A DNA stretch of 64,000 bases, taken from NCBI GenBank assembly GCA_963576475.1, contig OY754990.1, forward strand, positions 11,959,061 through 12,023,060, read 5' to 3'. Each line of letters starts with the position of its first letter. Position 1 is the first letter of the stretch. Made by a program: the position numbers and the translations under genes. The DNA comes from Molanna angustata (taxonomy: Eukaryota; Arthropoda; Insecta; Trichoptera; Molannidae). Shown here in pieces: positions 11,668-26,600 of the stretch. The notes below the pieces were generated by a model. It worked only from the letters and a program-made list of their open reading frames with translations. It had not been told where the DNA came from and did not search any database.

Positions 11668-14600
11668 CTGAGAAAAATACAAACAAATAGATTATCAAAT
11701 ATGAAATTATTAAATAATGTAAATATTAAATTTCACTTTTGAATATACTTGACTTTGCAGTAAAATTTGCATTTGCACCTCAATTAATATTTACAATTTT
11801 ACAAGTCAAATTCAAGTCAAATAAATGTCTGAATTTTAGTACATGAGAAATGTAAAAAAGGTTCTTGCATTTATACGAGACTCTTTACGTCACACCGCGC
11901 AGACATAATCCTTTTTATCCACGGTCGCCCGTTGGTTACAGACGTTTTCGTACTATGAAATGACTCAGAATTGGACATGGTAAAGTAGGATATGCTTGGA
12001 TAATTGCTAGAGATCAATAAACTAAAAACATGAAGGTACTATAAAAGCACTATGGAATCCCCTCTGTTTGTACATGAATAATACAAACTAATTTAGTCAC
12101 AGTGTTGACAATAGCAAGACAAAAATACATTTGCTGTAACATGACTGTTTTGATCAAATTTTGTAAACAATGCTACATCCTAAAACCATACATTTTCATA
12201 TAATATACTAGATGTCGTAGTTAGCAAATTTTGTATGAATCTATGGGGTGACAAGGTGTGTAGGTAACAAATATAAGACTACAATTAACAAACTAAACTT
12301 TCAGATTGCTTGGTTTTATTTTAAGGGCTACAAAACAATTTAAGAACACTGACTCTCTAGTGGTTTTATTCAATTCCTTGATTCGAAGTGGCTTGGAATT
12401 TGGTTCAACTGTATGGAATCCCAACTACTTAACACATATTAGCGCCATTGAACGCATACAAAAGAAATTCATAAAACAAGTTAACTACAGGAACAAATTG
12501 CATTTTGAAAATTATAAACAGGCCCTACAGTACTACAAAATAAATACCTTGGAAAATCGAAGACAAATTATAGATATCTGTTACTTATATAAAATTTTAA
12601 ACAACAATGTCGATAGTGCATATCTTTTGAGTGCTTTGCCATTTCATTGCCCGATTAGAGACCAACGTAACCCACACTTATTTTACATAGAGTCATCAAG
12701 AACAAATTATCATCAAAATTCATTTATAAACAGAGTTTGCAGAATTTACAATAACGATTGTTTAGACATGGATCCCTTTTATTTGAGCCCGAATTTATTT
12801 AAGAAAAAACTTATCCAAAGTATCAATTTTTGAGCTACAACCTTCTAAAAGACATGCAATTTGATTGTGATGGTTGTCACCTGAAATCGTGTAAAAAACA
12901 AAAGTAAGTAAATTTTATATACCCACTTGGTAATGTAGGTAAATATACAATAGACATGGTAAAATAAAAGGTAAAAAATAACCTTCCTTTTCCTTCCTTT
13001 CTTTCCTTTCCTTTAATACCCTTCCATTCCTATTCAACATGGCGATTTTTTTTTCCACTTTCAATCTGTATCTCATATAATAATACTTTAAATTGTAAAT
13101 AGATTGGATTCAGTAATTGGCTTAGTAAATCATAATTGTTTTGTTCTTTCTTTTGTAATGTAAAACTGAAATAGCTGTTGTATCCAATACTACATATAAA
13201 AATAAAAAATAAAAATAAAATAAATAAATAAACCACATACGTATAGCTTGCTGTCGGTGCGCAAATTATGCCTATATTTCGGGATCGAACCGAAATATGT
13301 AAGTCATAATTTGACTATGTTTTTATGTGCATGATCAACCAACAGTCCCATATGTTTAATTAATAATCTCAATGTAGTGCAAGTTGAAACATATAAGTTG
13401 ATTATTAGGTATTGAAGATTTAAAGAGTAAGAGTCACTTACGTTTTTATTGAAGAAGGTTAACAGTACAAATATATTTAATTAAAAACAGGTATTAAGAT
13501 TTACTAACTAAAACGTGCACTCGAAATGAGAGCAGGAAATTATCGAGCACTAGGCACCAGTCGGAGTATCGGGACGGAATGGAATTTTTATTCAAAATGG
13601 CCGTATTTAAAGGCAAGTTAGTTTAGTGATGTGCCACAATTATCAATTAGGGTTGTGCGATGGCCATAGCCACAAATCAAAGTGAAGTTTTTTCCGTGGG
13701 ATTTTTTACAACTCGGTAGGCAGACCACATCGTTTTTCTATAGAGAATAACGACTAATGTGAATTGTTTACGGATTTATCTGTCGAAAAAAACACTTTGT
13801 GTTTATAAAGATTTAGAGAACAGTTATCTAGGATGTGTTGATATGTAAGGAAAACTGAAACATTTTGCCAACCAAAACGTCAAAAGTGCGATATTCCATG
13901 ACTCACTTTTTGCACGGAGTAGTACATCTAGTAGATATATTATATGAAAATCTATGATTATAGTAAAAATCTATGTGCAACACCGGCATATACAACGGGT
14001 CAGCAGTACCAAGAAATATTGAGCTTCATTCAGGAGACAACACTGATTGCTGTTGATATGACAGGAAAGAGAGAGCGAAATAGATAATGAATTGTCACAG
14101 TACAGGAACATAGTTTTATTTATCTTTAAAATTAGAGTAAGTACAACGGACGTTTTGCCCTTATATGTAGTTTTTACACAAACATACTTAACTCAAAACT
14201 ATAATATTTGATAACATTTCTCATGTATGTGAGCAAATCTATGAATTATACACTCCATGGTGCCATTATAGATTGTTGTAACATGCAGTAGCTCAGCAGT
14301 AGAGGGGAGTACTGACGTATATTAAAGCTACTTATTCTCAAGTTGAATAAATCCTTTTTTCTAGTGATTTACGTTAAAACTCTACTTGTTTAATATTGTT
14401 GGGAAATGGAGTTACATAATTATGAATTAGACAAATGTATATATACGTACCATCTGTACGTCGTCCAATATACCCTGTGGAGCACTCCCAGCCAAGACTT
14501 TGCTACAGATGAAGTCAACTAACGTAGGCTCGGGCTCTCCGATGTATTCGATTATCTTCTTGTTAATCCACGGCCTGATTTTCTTCTCCATCAGAGGAAC

Positions 14601-17600
14601 GTCAATCTGCAACACACAACAGCATTTGTTAAACAGAAAATAAAACAATAAACATCACCTACATTACAATAATCTGAAACTTACATTAATCTGTCACTCT
14701 TTTGCACATTTTTCCGGCCAAAATTAAGCCTAAGGTTTCTATCAGCAGTTAAAATAAGTAAAAACTAAATAGCTTGTACCAACATGCATCAATTTGCCAA
14801 AATTGAATTGTTTTGAATCTGGTTGTAGTGCTTGTCGGCCGTTGTGGATCAGTTGGTTATGTATCTGACTGCAGATCCAAAGGTCCCTGGTTCGATTTCG
14901 TTTTTAATTGTATTTTCAGTCAGGATCTGTGAGACGATTAATATCGTAAGTCTCCAGAACGTGTTAATTTGCTCGGTGCGTGTTAAATGAATATTTAACA
15001 TAGTCCTACTGTTGATTTGTTCAAGAGAATTTTATTCTCTTAACCTATCGACAAAGTTTCAACCCAAGATACGCAAGATTTGTATGCACTGTCTACATTT
15101 TTCACGGCTTTTTCAACTTTGAAGTAAAAAAAAACACCAAATTCGCAGGCTTCGCAGCATATATGTTGTATATACGGATTTACTCAGAGTTCGGAGTAGA
15201 ACATTTAGTGAGTCTGTCTGTGTGTGTGTCCGTTCCCCCTTATAACTTTTGATCCGCTCAATTTACAGAGCCCAAAATTTCAGAATATATAAATAATTAT
15301 AGGCCTACAAAACTCTTATATTCAGAATTTTGAATTTTTGTTTTAGTCAGGGGTTATCAACTGTTGAATTTTTATTTTATTTTTCCATACATCTCAGAAA
15401 CCATAAAAGCTAGAATGCTGAAAATTGGTATGAATATATACGAATAAAGTAAAGTATTTGCTAAAGATTATTACACATAATGAACTGAATAAATATCTTT
15501 TACAATTTATACAACCTTCTATCAGAAATAGATTAAAAGAAACTTTATTCAAACTGACAGGAATTAAATAGATGGGTCCAGATTTAGATGGGTCGATGGC
15601 AGAGTGGTTAGCGCGTTAAGCAAGTAACCCAGTGGTCAAGAGTTTGAATCCTGTGCGAGTTCGATTTCGTTTACCTATAGCACAAGCATTTATGCTAAAT
15701 TAGGGGAAGTAGGAAGATGTATATGTACTTGTTTAACAAGGACATATTCCTTTCAACGCTAAACAACTATAAGTATAAAGGTACTGGCCTCGTGCAGAGG
15801 TCGGCAACCTGCAGCTCGCGAGCCACATGCAGATGTGAAGCTGCGGCTCTTTAGTTTCATACGCAAATAATATTTAATTTATTCCAACTGTCGATTTGTT
15901 CAGGAGAACTTTGTTCTCTTAACATATCGACAATGTATCAAGCCAGAATACGCGAGAATTGTATGGAGAGGTCTACTTTTTTCACGGCTTTTCCAACTTT
16001 GAAGTCAAAAAACACCAACTTAGAGGCTTCGCAGCATATATGTTCCATACACGGATTTACTCAGAATTCGGAGTAGAACATTTCGTGTGTCTGTGTGTGT
16101 GTGTGTCTGTGTGTGTGTCTGTGTGTGTGTCTGTGTGTCCGTCCCCCCCTTATAACTATTGATCCGCTCAATTTACAGAGCCTAAAATTTCAGAATATAT
16201 AAACAGTTACAGGCCTACAAAACTTTTATACTCGGAATTTTGAATTTTTGTTTCAGTCAGGGGTTATCAACTTTTGAATTTTTATTTTATTTTTCCATAT
16301 ATCTCAGAAACCATAAACGCTAGAACGCTGAAAATTGGTACAAACATAGACAAATACAAAATCTCAAATGAGTTTTTTCAAAAAAATTCCAGGGTTTCTC
16401 AAACATTTTTTATTAAGAAAAATATTTTTTTTATGATAAATTTATGAGTTTAACTGCCTATATTTCCAAAACTTTTACAATTATCAAAAAAAGCCGAAAC
16501 ACCCCAACTAGATAATTTAATTTTCTATAAAAAATATTAACATTGTTGTAGAAGATCTCAATTTTTTTTTAACAATTTTTTTAAAAATTGAATTTAGTGA
16601 CGACATCGCTTCATACATTTTGTATGGCAGTCGCCTATACACAATATGTAAGAAGACTTAATAGTTTGATACTTCATCTCCAAACATACATACATACCAT
16701 CATGCTATTTGCATATTCTGGGTAGGAAAAAAGGAACTTCCTCCAAACTATCCTATCTTGACATACATACCTACATAATATATGTTGTATAGAAAACAAA
16801 ATATCTGAAAATATTCAATAATTTTTATTTATGGGTTTATAGTTTGGTACATATTCTTCAACTATACATACTATCGCTATCGACAGTTGGATCTCATGTG
16901 TTACATGCAACTAGTAATAAAAGATATTCGGGTTATTTTTTGGAAAAGGTGTATTATTTTTTTAGAAAAGCGGTGTTATTATTCGCTTGTTTTTTGGAAA
17001 AGGGGTATTATTTATGTAGAAAAGCAGTGGTATTATTCGATATATTTTTTGAAAAGGGGTATTATTTTTGTAGAAAAGTGGTGTAATTGTTCACATTATT
17101 TTTTTGAATAAGTTGTGTTATTTTTGTAAGAAAGTGGTGTTATTAAGGCGTTATTTTTAAGGAAAATGGGTGTTATTTTTGTAGAAAATCGTGTTATTAT
17201 TCAAAAGAATAATAACACCGATAATAATAATGAATAATAATAATCCAATACTATATTAATATGACAACTAACCCTTTCCTCCTCTCCTACCTTTCTTCGT
17301 GTCCCACCCTCGCTTCATAAAATAAATACACACACACACACATCACAATTGTACACTTTTGTCTTTGACTTTGTACTGAATTGTCTTTATTATGTATATT
17401 AATCTGTGGAACAATGTAATTGGCTTACTTTCCTGATTATTATTTTTTTTATTAATGTAAAATATGTAACAGCTGTTTTGTTTCCCAAAATAAAATAAAT
17501 AAATAAATAAAGAAAACTTCGGAAAATAGGTGTTGTTTTTGTAGAAAAGCAATATTATTATTCACATTATATTTAGGAAAAGGAGTATTATTTTTATAGA

Positions 17601-20600
17601 AAAGTGGTGTTATAATTCGCGTTAATTTTTGGAAAAGGGGTTATTTTTGTATAAAAGAGGTTTTATTACTCGCGTTATTTTGTGGAAAAGGGATGTTATT
17701 TTTCTACCAAAAAGCGATGTTATAACCGTTTTTTTTTTTTTTGAAAAGGGGTGTTATTTTTGTACAAAAGTGGTGTTATGTTTTAATTATTTTAAAAGAA
17801 TAGAGTTATTTTTGTAGAAAAGTGGTGTTATTATTCGAGGTATTTTTTAGAAAAGGAATATTCATTTTGTAGAAGTGGTGTTATTATTTGCATTATTTTT
17901 AAGGAAAATGAGTGTTATTTTTTTCATAGAAAAGTGGTGTTATTTTTGCGTATTTTTTTTTGTAAAATGGGTTTTATTATTGTAAAAAAATGGTGTTATT
18001 ATTCGCGTTACTTTTTGAAAAGGGGTGTTATATTTGTATAAAAACGGTGTTATTTTTCGAGTTATTTTTTAGGCAAATGGGCATAATTTTTGTAGAAAGG
18101 CAATATTATTATTCGCGTTATTTTTTAGAATAGGGGTGTTATTTTTGTAGATAGCGATTTTATTATTCGCTTTATTTTTTGAAAAAGGGGTATTATTTAT
18201 GTAAAAAAGCAGTGGTATTATTCGATATATTTTTTGAAAAGTGGTATTATTTTTGTAGAAAAGCAGTGTTATTATTCGAGTTATTTTTTGGAAAAGGAGT
18301 ATTGTTTTGGTAAAAAAGTGGTGTTATTATTCGCGTTATTTTTAGGAAAATGTGTGTTATTGTTGTAGAAAAGTGATGGTATTATTTGCGTTATTTTTTA
18401 CGAAAATGGGGATTGTTTTTGTAGAAAGGCAATGTTATTATTCGCGTTATTTTTTGGAAGAGGGGGTATTATTTTTGTAGAAAAGCTATGTTATCATTCA
18501 AGATATTTTTCGGAAAAGGGGTATTATTTTGTAGAAAAGTGGTGTTATTTTCGCGTTATTTTTTTGTAAAATAGGTTTTATTTTTGAAGAAAAACGGTGT
18601 TATTATTCAAGTTACTTTATTGGAATGGGGTGTTATATTTGTATAAAAACGGTGTTATTATTCGAGTTATTTTTTAGGCAAATGGGTATTGTTTTTGTAG
18701 AAAACCAATGTTATTGTTAGCATTATTTTTTAGGAAAAGAAGTATTATTTTTCTAGAAAGAATGCTGTCATTATTCGCATTATTTTTGGAAAATGGATGT
18801 AATTTTTGTAGAAAAGCAGTGTTGTTATTCGAGTTATTTTTTGGAAAACAGGTATTATTGTAGTAGAAAAGTGGTGTTATTATTCGTGATATTTTTTGCA
18901 AAAGTGGTGTCATTTTTGTAGTAAAAAGAATGTTATTATTCACGTAATTTTTTTAGAATAGGGGTGTTATTTTTGTAGAAAAGCGATTTTATTATTCGAG
19001 TTATTTTTTGGAAAAGATGGATTTGGATGTGGTATTTTTGTAGAAAAGTGGTGTTATTATTCGAGGTATTTTTTGGAAAAGGGATATTAATTTTGTAGAA
19101 AAGTTGTGTTATTATTTGCGTTATTTTTAAGGAATAAGTTTTTTTTTCGTAGAAAAGTGGTGTTATTTTCGCGTTATTTTTTGTAAAATGGGTATTATTT
19201 TTGTATAAAAACAGTGTTATTATTCTCGTTAATTTTTAGGCAAATGGGTGTTGTTTTTGTAGAAAAGCAATGTTTTTGTTATCGTTATTTTTTAGGAAAA
19301 GAAATATTATTTTTGTAGAAAGAGTGGTGTTATTATTCGTGATATTTTTTGAAAAGGGGGTGTTGTTTTTGTAGTTAAAAGAATGTTATTATTCGCGTTT
19401 TGTTTTTAGAAAAGGGGTGTTATTTTTGTAGAAAAGCGATGTTATTATTAGCGTTTTTTTTTTTTTTTTTGGAAAAGGAGTATTATTTTTGTAGAAAGAG
19501 TGATGTTATTATTCGCGTTATTTTTTGGAAAAGGTGTATTATTTTTGTTTAAAACAGATATAATTATTCGCGTTATTTTTTGGAGAAGGGGTATTATTTA
19601 AGAAAGTGGTGTTATTATTCGTGATTTTTTTTGAAAAGGGGTGTTATTTTTGTAGAAAAGCGATTTTATTATTCGCGTTATTTTTTGGAAAAGAGGTATT
19701 ATTTATGTAGAAAAGCAGTGCTATTATTCAATATATTTTTTGAAAAGGGGTATTATTTATGTAAAAAAAAGTGCTATTATTCGATATATTTGTAGAAAAG
19801 TGGTCAATGTTCGTTTTAATTTTTTAAAAAAGGGTGTTATTTATGTAGAAAAGTGGTGTTATTATTCACGTTATTTTCAAGGAAAATGGGTGTTATTTAT
19901 GTAGAATAGCAGTGTTATTATTCGCGTTATTTTTTTTTTAAAGGGGTATTATTTTTGTAGAAAAGTGGTGATATTATTCACGTTATTTGTTGGAAAAAGG
20001 GTGTAATTTTTGTAGAAAAGCAGTGTTGTTATTCGAGTTATTTTTAGGAAAAGGGGTTTTATTATAGTAGTAAAGCGGTGTTACAATTTGTGATATTTTT
20101 TTAGGAAAATGGGCATATTTTTTGTAGAAAGGCAATGTTATCATTCGCGTTATTTTTTTAGAATAGGGTTGTTATTTTTGTAGAATAGGGGTGTTATTTT
20201 TGTAGAATAGCGATTTTATTATTCGCGTTATTATTTGGAAAAGGGGTATTATTTATAATTTCTATTATTCAATATATTTTTTGAAAAGTGGTATTATTTT
20301 TGTAGAAAAGCAGTGTTATTATTCGAGTTATTTTTTGGAAAAGGAGTATTATTTTGGTAAACAAGTGATGTTATTATTCGCGTTAAATTTAGGAAAATAG
20401 GTGTTATTATTGTAGAAAAGCGATGTTATTATTTGCGTTATTTTTTAGGAAAATGGGCATTGTTTTTGTAGAAAGGCAATGTTATTATTCGCGTTATTTT
20501 TTGAAAACGGGTATTATTTTTGTGGAAAAAGGGTGTTATTTTTGTAGAAAAGTGGTGTTATTATTCGAGATATTTTTTGGAAAAGGGATATTATTTTTGT

Positions 20601-23600
20601 AGAAAAGTGGTGTTATTATTTGCGTTATTTTTAAGGATAATGGGTGTTGTTTTTGTAGAAAAGCAATGTTACTGTTAGCATTATTTTTTAGGAAAAGGCG
20701 TATTATTTTTGTAATCAGTGTTTTTATCGCATTATTTTTTGGAAAAGTGGTGTTAGTATTCGCGTTATTTTTTGGAAAAGGGGGTACTTTTTTTTGTAGA
20801 AAAGCAGTGTTATTATTCGCGTTATTTTTTTGAAAAGGGGGTATTATTTTTGTAGAAAAGCAGTGTTGTCATTCAAGATATTTTTCGTATAAGGGGTATT
20901 ATTTTTGTAGAAAAGTGTTGGTCTTTGTGTAATTTTTTAGGATATTGGTGTTATTTTTGTAGAAAAGCGATGATATTATTTGCGTTATATTTTTGGAAAA
21001 GGGAGTATTGTTTTGTTGTTTTTTTTAATAGTTTTTTTATATCAAAAAAACTTTATTTATGCGAGTACTATTTATTGTTGGCATGAAAAATAATTGTGGC
21101 TCTTTAAATAAATAGTGTAATTTTGAATAGATATTTACAATCAATGCTAAACCATAACTTAAGTTGATATTAATTAATAATTGCTAAATATCTCTGATAA
21201 TATTAGGGGATTCTGCAACAAATTGTCTATTTTCTTGAAAATATTTATTTCAAAGGGACTTCATAAATAAATTATTGGACTGTTTCCTACCTGACTGCAG
21301 TCCAATTTGAAAGCAAACAGCGCATCCTTCTGCGTTGGTATCTTGTCGATCAGTGACTTGACCTGCCGCCTCTTCTCCTCCTGGCTCCTGGCAGAGTCCT
21401 TGCCGTCCTTGGTGTTGTCCCTGTCGTTGGCGGGCGGGGGGGCCTGTCCCCTGCCGTCGGTCCCGGCGCTCCTGTGGTGGTGCTCCTTGGGCCCCCCGTC
21501 CCTGTCCCTCTCTCGCTCCCTGTCCCGGTCCCTGTCTCGCTCGCTGTCCCTCCGCGAGTGGTGTGAGTGGTGAGAGGACCCGGATACTTTGGCTGGTGAG
21601 TGGGTGTCTGGAAATAATAAAATGAATGTTTATCATTGTGTTTAATGTATTTTATTTTTATCTTTTAAGTTACTTTTATATGTTTATTTGTTTTAGTTAA
21701 AAAATATCCATGACACATTTTAATGTATGTATAGATAGGTTTATATGTATTTATTTAAGCATCTTGTAATGCATTTATGTTCTTTTTACTCCTCACTACG
21801 TTATGTATTCACAATTTTTAAGGTTATTTTTATATTGCAGATTATCAACTAGTATCATGCTGCGATTGTATTCTAAAAGTTTCATTACAATGTATCTGTC
21901 TGTGCTGTGTGCTATGTACGGTGTGTTTATTCTACTTTATCGATTATAGACTAAAGTACTTATTCAATTCTTTTCAAATTTTGCAAATTCGTATATCTAA
22001 TAATCGCTTAGACCCTATTAGATTTTAAAGGATATCTGAATAGTGCTTCTCAATTTTTTTCACTGTCGAATATTTCAAAGTGACCCCAAGCTCAGGAAAC
22101 TTAAAATTTGACATTTTCATTTTCAAATTGCTAAAAAGGCACATCACTTTCACAAAATGGTATTGAAGAATTATCAAGTTTTCATAGTAAAATATTTAAA
22201 TCAAAATTAATTTAACGAATTCATTTCATTAAATATTTTCCATACAAAATGAATACTTTGTGGGGTGACTTATTAGTGAAGAGTTTAGCGTTGGCCACAA
22301 ACCACTCGTTTGGAGTGAACTTGAATTGTTTGATAGTATCTTTGTGCTTTACATTTCGTGTCTTTTAAATAAAAATAGATGGGTGACAGAATTTGATAAA
22401 TGAATACCTGGAGGTGGTGGCTGTTCTCCATAGTCGAGTGGTACGAGTGGCCTGCGACGGTGATGTGCCGAGACCTCACCAGAACCCTCCTCTTCTTCTT
22501 CCTCTGTGTTGAACACTTCGCGGACGTCCATCTTCCTTCTCTTGCCCTTTGCTTCCACTGAAATACCCAGAGACAAACATTTACACAATATATATTTATT
22601 TTTGCCTCCAGCCATCTCTACACTGCTGGATGTAGAGACCTCTTCTAAGTACTTCTATTCGTCTTTTTTTATGCTTTTTGGCCCCATCTGCTTCCAGCGA
22701 CGGGGACAATATCATCGACCCACCTTTTCTGAAATCGGCCTAATCCCGATTATAAGGAATTATTTTATTCAAGTGACTGTTACCTCCACAGGACACTGTC
22801 TTCATAATAAATAAAACTATTTAAAATGCCAAAAGTTAGTGAAAATATTAATAAAATGACACATTATGTCGACCGCCGTGGCACAGTTGGTAAGCCGTTC
22901 GGTTTCTGTGCGGGCGTCCTGGGTTCGATTCCCAGCAGAGAAGAAATTTATTTAAATTTATTTCTCCCGCAAATATTGCTTGTCTGGGCTGGAAACACTG
23001 GTTAGTTGGAAGAAATTGCCATACGGCAATTAACTTGCCACTTGCGCAAGGTGCAAGGAAGTGTTTATTATTATTGTAAACTACTTTTATTTATTTATTT
23101 ATATTTTTTTTTGAAGACTAACAGCTATACATCATTTAATATAATAATTAAACAGCCAATTAGAAATCTCCGCTGATGGAACTTCTTTATACATACACCA
23201 TTATGGCATATCCCACAATGTGGGGTAACCAGCGACAGGTATGCAGTAATGTGTAGCTGATACACCAACGGATGTCTTGAAGTAAAATATATGGGAATAA
23301 TATTCATACAATTTTCGCCTCTATCAAGTATGAATTTACTGAGATATGAAGGTTCACAATTGTGTATAGCATGAGGGCATGTATAGATGAGACTCTGCAT
23401 CTATACATGACGCTCAATGGTTAATACCTGGTTGCTGCTGTCCTGGTGAAGAATGTGTATATGTATTCTGTACCATGCTCATGCTGACGTTGTAGTGGGT
23501 GTGATGTTTGATGTGCATCGATATTGATATAGGCGAGTTGCTGTCTGATTTGTCCTGTGAAAATAAAATAAATATCATTTATTTGTTATTCAGAAATACA

Positions 23601-26600
23601 ACAGCTGATTACATTATTTAACATACAGTAGAGTCAGTTTTAATTAATAAGTATTTAATTATATACATACATACATACATACATACCATCACGCCGTTTC
23701 CCTATTTGGGGTAGGCAGAGAGAACCGAACGCCAGACTCTTCTATCTTGACATACCTATTTTTAATTATCTCAATAGAGACGAAGTTGGAATATTTATTG
23801 TAGGAGAACCGGGAAATCAAGGCACCTACAGGGCTTACGACCTGTCATCGGCTGGTTTACGTGATCACTTTATGCGCTTGCGCAACGTTCACAAATTATG
23901 CCTTTTAATGAACGTTGCGCAAGCGCATAAAGTGATCACGTAAACCAGCCGATGACAGGTCGTAAGCCCTGTAGGTGCCTTGATTTCCCGGTTCTCCTAC
24001 AATAAATATTCCAACTTCGTCTCTATTGAGATAATTAAAAATTTGTTAAAAAATATCTTTGACTCCCGACAGGGAAAAAAATCCAATGTTTGCGCATATG
24101 CAATAATAAAAATATTCGATTGACATACCTGTTTTGCCTCATTTACATTCATACATCGCGTCATACATGCTCTCCTATTGTTCTGACTTCATATTTAATT
24201 ATATTTCACACAAATAGCACTATCAAGATGCCCTCAATAGAATTATGTTTGGTCATCAAAAATTATTAATACAGACAGTTTTTAATTACACATATATACA
24301 AATATGGTCCGATTTTATAAAACGTACTAAGAAATTTCTCAATATGTCTGATTATATAATTTTTTAAGAAGGTTCCGGCTAAAATAAGTTGGGTTTCTAT
24401 TCCACTTTGTCCAATTTGATATTCTATAACGCTGAAATAGGAACGTTCTTACTCCAAATCATGAATTAGTTCAATTCCCTATTCTATAACCACATTTTAG
24501 TCTAATCAACTGTCAAAACGTATTAATTATAGTTCACACCTTATTGGAAGCGTACTAGTTATTTTCACAGCAGTTTGGGATATTTAAATTAATTTGAAAA
24601 CGTCACTTGTATACGGAAAAAATAGAATATAAGTGCAGATCAATTGAAATATTAGGTTAGGCGACATGACATAAATAAACATGACTGAACAGTATGCAGT
24701 ACGCATGCGTAGTCAGCGCCATAGACAATTTGAGTTGTAGAGACGTATTAACTCTTTTCATTATTAGGATATATTTAAAAATAAATCAGTTTGTCATACA
24801 CGTACATATATTATGTATGTATAATATTATATGCAGATACATACCTGAGGTCTGGGTATATCACTGGGTAGAGGAGGTGGCGTCATGGACCTTCCATCGT
24901 CCATATCCATGTGTTTCATTCTATCCATCGAACTGGGGGATCTACTGTCTCCAATATCCTATATTAATCATCGTCAAATACATATTATTTAGGGCGGGTT
25001 TTTACACAATAGTTAAATCAGTAGTTATAGTTAAAATATAACTACGGGTTATACAAGAAATAGCTAAATATCTTAAAACGGTTTTTCAAGTGTAGTTATG
25101 TCATAGTTATAGTTATGGGTGTTGCAGGTATAAAGACCCCCGATATATCATACAAATTGTAAACAGTACATTTCGAGCATTTCCTATCTCTTTCTCGCTC
25201 ATACTATATAAAAGATAGAAGATATAGTGTGTCTCCCTTTCTATTATTTATGTATTTGTGCTTCCGAGTAATGGCGGTTGTCATAAAATTGCTATATTAT
25301 GGTGAACGCATTTGAATTTTGAATGTTTGCGAACGTCATAGGTAATTATATAAAGAGATATCTCACCATTTCTTTATACAAACGTCTTCTTGCTAAAAAT
25401 TCGCAGTAGTCCCACACCACACCTTTTTTTTTCAATACATATTCCATTATTATCTCATTGTTTATCCTACTATCATAATAGGCATGATGACTAATTTTGA
25501 AAAACTATCTCACGATGTTTTTACGCATTCACTGTTTTCAAATATATATACATTTCTACATAAAATAAAGGTTTAGTAGCAAAAATCGCCATTTTAAAAT
25601 CAAATTTGACATTTACGCCAAAAAAAGCTTGTAGTATCATGGCGGCTGCCGACCCTGACGGTGACGTCATGGTATCGTAAACTGCATATCACTACTATAT
25701 GTAATATATGTGTTCTAAGACGATTTGTGTATTTATAATCAATTCAAAAGTGCATAAGTGTTGTGCGGTCCCTAAATGTACAAACACGACGAAAAAAACA
25801 CCTACTGAGGTATTTGTTTTCGTCCCACGCGAAAAAAAAGAGAAATAAGTGATTAAATTTCGCACGGCGAGACACAAGTGAATTTTATTAAGTACGCGTT
25901 TACAATGAAGTACAGTATTTGTTCCCCCACTTTTAGCTCTCAATAATATAATATTTACCATTATTTAGGCAATAAGCATATAAAGAACTTCATTAATGTC
26001 CAAACGTCAAAATAGGCCATCATAAGTTTCCCGCGTATGTTTTTAGCTTATGAACACATAATGTAGAGAGAAGAAGAAGCATATTTTATCGATTTTCGAG
26101 ATGTAAGTTGTATTTAAATTACAGATAAATAAAGTACTTATATGTACTTATTATTAAGTTTTTACGTTTCGAAATTCTGATGAACAAAAGTCTTTGTTCG
26201 ACGCAAAGAAATATCCGACCATCAAAAGTTCCATTCTAGTTAAGAGTAGTTAAGACAGGCAGAAAAATAACTACTATGGCTGCTATTGCTAAAAATAACG
26301 ATAGCAGATAAATATAGCTTGTTATGAACACAATACAAATAACGAGCGCTATGTAATAATTCGTATGCTGCTAAAATTGTAACGATGTTTTAAAACGCAT
26401 GCTTCGCGTAATCGCCGTCGTTTCGCAAATCGCTTCATTGCATGAAAAAAATAGAGCTTGCTAGTTTAGTTTGGCAGTGACCAGCATCATAACATGTCGA
26501 ACGTTCGTCAGCTCACCATCGCGTGACAAAATTGTAGAATACTAAAACTAAATTAGTTTACCATACGTTGCGAGCGTTCATTATTTATTTATTTATTCAA

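Noticed and set aside
16844..17111. Frames with EKGYYFCRK repeats
   Set aside because: Translation of the 55-bp tandem array; no independent evidence of coding.
21307..21573. Plus-strand Ser/Leu-rich frame over exon 14, and the minus frame RQGPGQGAREG
   Set aside because: Shadow frames of the RBM25 exon 14 RD repeat; the true frame is fixed by phase with exons 13 and 15 and the PWI match.
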